A stretch of DNA of 64,000 nucleotides from Nematopogon swammerdamellus (Eukaryota > Arthropoda > Insecta > Lepidoptera > Adelidae). The DNA is taken from contig OX336349.1 in the NCBI GenBank assembly GCA_946902875.1, positions 13,167,891-13,231,890 on the forward strand, read 5' to 3'. The stretch's first letter is position 1; each line of letters begins with the position of its first letter. Positions 63,344 through 64,000 of this stretch are shown here, in pieces. Below the pieces are notes generated by a model, which saw nothing but the letters and a program-made list of their open reading frames with translations, was not told where the DNA came from and did not search any database. Position numbers and translations under genes: made by a program.

Positions 63344-64000
63344 CTTATTTTTTTATCACAGCTGATATCGGCATATTGCATACCTGCTCAAACCCCCAAA
63401 CTTCAAACAAAACTGGCTGGCACTTACAAAGATTATTTTGATAACGGTTCACCTAATGTTATTCAGCAACATTCGCGGTTGATTGAACGATCCAAGGATT
63501 TAAGTAAAAACTACATAACCGTTTGTAGGAAGCGGAAGAAACAATCAACTTATTTACGTAATCAGTACCTACTACAAAATGTTTGTACGTCTTATAGTGT
63601 ACCCAAGTGGAAACTTAGATTTCTCACGTGAGAGATCTGAGGTTCAAATCCAATTATTTTTTCGAAATAAAAAAACATTGTGGTTATTGCTCATAGTTAT
63701 TGCCCGTCATAGGCGAGGGGTTAGGAGATGGGATAGAATGGAGCCCGTTTATAATATTCTAAGTTTCCAAATCTATCATTGAACTAAATGTTTAAATGTG
63801 AAAATGATTTCACCCTGATTTTCAACACCAAACAGACAAGCAAGACAAAGTTGATTGACCGACTAATGCCATATATTATAATTTCTCCGGCTCCGCTGTT
63901 CGCTCAGCTCACATGAAATATAAAACCTGTAGCCCATCTGTTTTTCTGAAAACTCAATCCGTATTGGGTGAGTAGTCTTTTACAAGATTCGCTTATGGAC

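Larger units (their letters stand above)
61202..64000. other. No supported gene; mostly AT-rich
   Basis: May be an intron of the 60805 gene. Contains the retroposon tail at 62745-62830 and a GT microsatellite at about 63314-63341. Other frames show no domain. Confidence 0.4.

Overview
The window is a stretch of an AT-rich insect genome, almost certainly lepidopteran and possibly noctuid-like. The support is the mix of mobile elements: Helitrons that begin with TC, end with CTAG after a GC-rich hairpin and insert between A and T; SINEs carrying a 5S/tRNA-like head and a shared GTCAGTTTCCATAAAA tail; RTE, Jockey, CR1-like and I-type LINEs; and many small terminal-inverted-repeat (TIR) elements. 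Canonical GT..AG introns show it is eukaryotic. No bacterial operon or CRISPR array is present.

Host genes are few. The best supported is a seven-exon, 350-residue PI-PLC X-domain protein on the minus strand (13282-24996). All six junctions keep frame, it carries PGSHNS and the second catalytic His, and it starts with a signal peptide. Its introns hold a truncated LINE with a restriction-like endonuclease (18668-20497), a decayed Jockey, a hAT element and several SINEs. Weaker host candidates are an unspliced 227-residue frame (9342-10025), an exon at 60805-61163, and a few first-exon or promoter candidates (30071, 33963, 38629, 52984).

Layout: 1-2183, the end of a CR1-like LINE, half of a foldback element and two TA-flanked MITEs. 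2666-8420, a complete I-type LINE with intact ORF1 and ORF2, a 13-bp target duplication and an unexpected extra coding fragment between the two frames. 9342-12500, a hypothetical gene, a TA element carrying a BEL/Pao gag fragment, and RTE and SINE debris. 13145-25112, the PI-PLC gene. 25640-30845, SINEs and other dispersed repeats. 30849-43237, two 2560-bp Helitrons that look identical, around a 1-kb-arm palindrome and GC-rich minisatellites. 43462-45516, LINE debris. 45562-49312, a 3.75-kb Transib-like foldback element. 49551-51165, two hAT MITEs and a tandem duplication. 52012-60570, SINE, LINE and MITE layers, including a foldback element whose ends resemble recombination signal sequences. 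60805 to the end, one likely host exon and otherwise little.

The strongest leads are the two foldback families with 5-bp target duplications and CACTATG or CACAGTG termini (45562-49312 and 55007-56351). The first brackets one 174-residue frame resembling the N-terminal region of Transib-type transposases. All assignments come from reading the sequence by eye; no database search was run.
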